NCBI GenBank assembly: GCA_938075575.1
Contig: CALJHI010000069.1
Location: forward strand, 1-6,890
Reading direction: 5' to 3'
Source of the DNA: an uncultured SAR86 cluster bacterium
Lineage (GTDB): Bacteria; Pseudomonadota; Gammaproteobacteria; Magnimaribacterales; D2472
DNA length: 6,890 bases
The translations under genes were made by a program, and so were the position numbers. The notes beneath the pieces were generated by a model. The model searched no databases. It was not told where the DNA came from and worked only from the letters and a program-made list of their open reading frames with translations. Shown piece by piece: positions 5,022 through 6,890 of the stretch (the first letter of the stretch is position 1; every line of letters begins with the position of its first letter).

Positions 5022-6890
5022 TTGAGTGAAAATGATTTAGATCCTATTGAAACACAAGAATGGCTTGAGGCTATAAATAGTGTAATAGATGAAGAGGGAA
5101 TTGAGAGAGCATCCTTTCTTTTATCTAAATTAGCTAACAAACTAAATCAAGAAGGAGCAATTCCTTCATACAACCTAACAACACCTTTTAGAAATTCTAT
5201 TCCTGTTAAAGAGCAAGCTTCTATGCCTGGTGATCTTTTTATGGAAAGAAGAATTAGGTCGCTTATTAGATGGAATGCTTTAGCAATGGTATTAAGAGCA
5301 AATAAAAATGATGATGAGCTTGGAGGTCACGTATCTACATTTTCATCAGCCGCAACCCTTTATGATGTTGGTTTTAACTATTTTTTTAGAGGCTCAGATC
5401 GGGATGGGTTGGAGGATCTTATTTATTACCAAGGTCATTCATCTCCAGGCATATATGCTCGAAGTTTTTTAGAGGGGCTTTTATCAGAAGAGGATTTAGA
5501 TAATTTTAGAAGAGAGGTTGATAAGCCAGGCTTATCATCCTATCCGCACCCATGGCTAATGCCAGAGTATTGGCAGTTCCCAACGGTTTCAATGGGGCTA
5601 GGCCCAATTATGGGTATTTATCAGGCTCATATTATGAGATATCTATCTGCAAGAGGTCTTGTTAAAAGAGACGACAGAAAAGTCTGGGTTTTTTGTGGTG
5701 ATGGTGAGATGGATGAGCCAGAGTCAAAAGGAGCAATAGCTCTAGCAGGCAGAGAGCAGTTAGAAAATTTAATATTTGTTGTGAATTGCAATTTACAAAG
5801 ATTAGATGGCCCAGTCAGAGGAAATGGAAAGATAATTCAAGAACTAGAAGGTGCTTTCAGAGGATCAGGCTGGAACGTAATAAAGGTGGTATGGGGCAGG
5901 ATGTGGGATCCAATCATTGCAAAAGATAAAGAGGGCAAACTTCAAGAAATAATGGATGCTGTTCTAGATGGCGAGCTTCAAAATTTTAAAGCAAAAGGAG
6001 GGGCATATACGCGAGAGAACTTTTTTGCTCAAGATCCTGATGTGCTTGAAATGGTTGACGATTTAACAGATGAAGATATATATAGGCTTAACAGAGGTGG
6101 GCATGATCCATATAAGGTTTATGCTGCTTATCATAAAGCTGTAAATTCAAAAGGCGCACCCACTGTTATTCTAGCATTAACAACTAAAGGTTATGGTGTT
6201 GGTTCTAGGGAAGCTGATAACACAACCCATCAAGTTAAAAAATTATCTCTAGAAAATATAAAGTCATTTAGAGACAAATTTAATATCCCTGTTTCAGATG
6301 CTGATATTGAAGAACTGCCTTACGTTCGTCCGCCTGAAGATTCTCCTGAAATTCAGTATCTGAAAAAAACTAGAGCTGAGCTAGGGGGATCAATACCCAA
6401 AAGAAGATCTATTTCAAAAACACTTCCAAGCCCTGACTTAAACATATTTAAAAAATTTGATGAAGGTTCTGGTGAAAGAAAAATTTCAACTACCATGGCA
6501 GCAGTTAATATTATTACCGGCTTATTAAAAGACAAAGAGATTGGTGAAAGAATTGTGCCTATAGTCCCGGATGAAGCTAGAACATTTGGTATGGAAGCTT
6601 TATTTAGACAGGTTGGCATTTATTCATCTGCTGGTCAAAATTATGAACCTGAAGATGCTGATAAAGTAATGTGGTATAAGGAATCAAAAGATGGTGTTAT
6701 GCTCGAAGAAGGCATTACGGAAGCCGGCGCTTTTTCAGCATGGACAGCTCTCGCTACTGCATACTCAAATTATGATTTTCCGATGGTACCTTTCTACTTA
6801 TTTTATTCAATGTTTGGTTTTCAAAGGATTCATGACCTTGCATGGGCTGCAGGCGACTCTCAAGCAAAAGGTTTTTTAATTGGAGCAACC
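5022..6890 (+). CDS. aceE: Pyruvate dehydrogenase E1 component, homodimeric AceE type, C-terminus beyond the window
   Basis: The protein decarboxylates pyruvate on thiamine diphosphate and passes the acetyl group to the lipoyl domains of E2 (AceF), the entry to the TCA cycle. The frame stays open for 623 codons to the window edge, about 70% of the usual 880-890 residues. The thiamine diphosphate motif starts at GDGEMDEPESKGA (226-238) and closes with VVNCNLQRLDGP, where Asn255 and Asn257 bind the metal site. GGHVSTFSSAATLYDV and YYQGHSSPGIYAR carry the active-site histidines. His403 in NTTHQVKK matches E. coli His407 of the mobile inner loop. Glu518 in PDEARTFGMEALFRQ matches the cofactor-activating Glu522. 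YSMFGFQRIHDLAWAAGD lies near the right edge. Translation starts at TTG, set by AAAGGAG. The gene is divergent from hexR and shares its control region; aceF and perhaps lpd are expected to the right. Confidence 0.97.
   Translation, partial: MSENDLDPIETQEWLEAINSVIDEEGIERASFLLSKLANKLNQEGAIPSYNLTTPFRNSIPVKEQASMPGDLFMERRIRSLIRWNALAMVLRANKNDDELGGHVSTFSSAATLYDVGFNYFFRGSDRDGLEDLIYYQGHSSPGIYARSFLEGLLSEEDLDNFRREVDKPGLSSYPHPWLMPEYWQFPTVSMGLGPIMGIYQAHIMRYLSARGLVKRDDRKVWVFCGDGEMDEPESKGAIALAGREQLENLIFVVNCNLQRLDGPVRGNGKIIQELEGAFRGSGWNVIKVVWGRMWDPIIAKDKEGKLQEIMDAVLDGELQNFKAKGGAYTRENFFAQDPDVLEMVDDLTDEDIYRLNRGGHDPYKVYAAYHKAVNSKGAPTVILALTTKGYGVGSREADNTTHQVKKLSLENIKSFRDKFNIPVSDADIEELPYVRPPEDSPEIQYLKKTRAELGGSIPKRRSISKTLPSPDLNIFKKFDEGSGERKISTTMAAVNIITGLLKDKEIGERIVPIVPDEARTFGMEALFRQVGIYSSAGQNYEPEDADKVMWYKESKDGVMLEEGITEAGAFSAWTALATAYSNYDFPMVPFYLFYSMFGFQRIHDLAWAAGDSQAKGFLIGAT

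Noticed and set aside
4937..5140. Minus-strand open frame opposite the start of aceE
   Set aside because: It overlaps the hexR/aceE spacer and the well-supported AceE N-terminus and has no recognisable features; a shadow frame.
6353..6619. Minus-strand open frame inside aceE
   Set aside because: It is antisense to conserved AceE sequence including the DEARTFGME motif; no ribosome site or protein-like pattern.

Overview
This AT-rich window (about one third G+C by eye) reads as part of a gammaproteobacterial chromosome, most likely from a free-living marine lineage with a small genome. Four things point that way: a homodimeric AceE-type pyruvate dehydrogenase E1, a HexR-type RpiR regulator, the small subunit of a sodium-pumping oxaloacetate decarboxylase, and very short intergenic gaps. 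SAR86-like or related clades would fit, but the sequence alone does not prove it.

Layout: 1-194 (minus) holds the N-terminal 64 codons of an OadG-like oxaloacetate decarboxylase gamma subunit, running off the left edge. A 115-nt divergent spacer (195-309) carries a perfect 15-bp palindrome of HexR type. On the plus strand follow gap (glyceraldehyde-3-phosphate dehydrogenase), pyk (pyruvate kinase), a MarC-family membrane protein and pgl (6-phosphogluconolactonase). The last three are almost touching (1 nt and 4 nt gaps). hexR lies on the minus strand, tail to tail with pgl, and their stop codons overlap. A second divergent spacer (4908-5021) carries another HexR-type site and an unrelated perfect palindrome. 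It separates hexR from aceE, which runs rightward off the window after 623 codons. Both hexR and aceE appear to start with TTG.

The genes share one theme. Gap and Pyk carry lower glycolysis/Entner-Doudoroff flux to pyruvate. Pgl feeds 6-phosphogluconate, the precursor of KDPG, which is the known ligand of HexR. AceE turns pyruvate into the acetyl group of acetyl-CoA, and Oad makes pyruvate from oxaloacetate while pumping sodium. HexR-type operators at gap and at hexR/aceE suggest that local HexR senses KDPG and adjusts the whole cluster, including itself. No mobile element, CRISPR array, tRNA or rRNA is visible. The MarC-like protein is the only member without a known place in this pathway. 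I see no clear case of a wholly new system; the most interesting material is the regulatory DNA and the MarC linkage.
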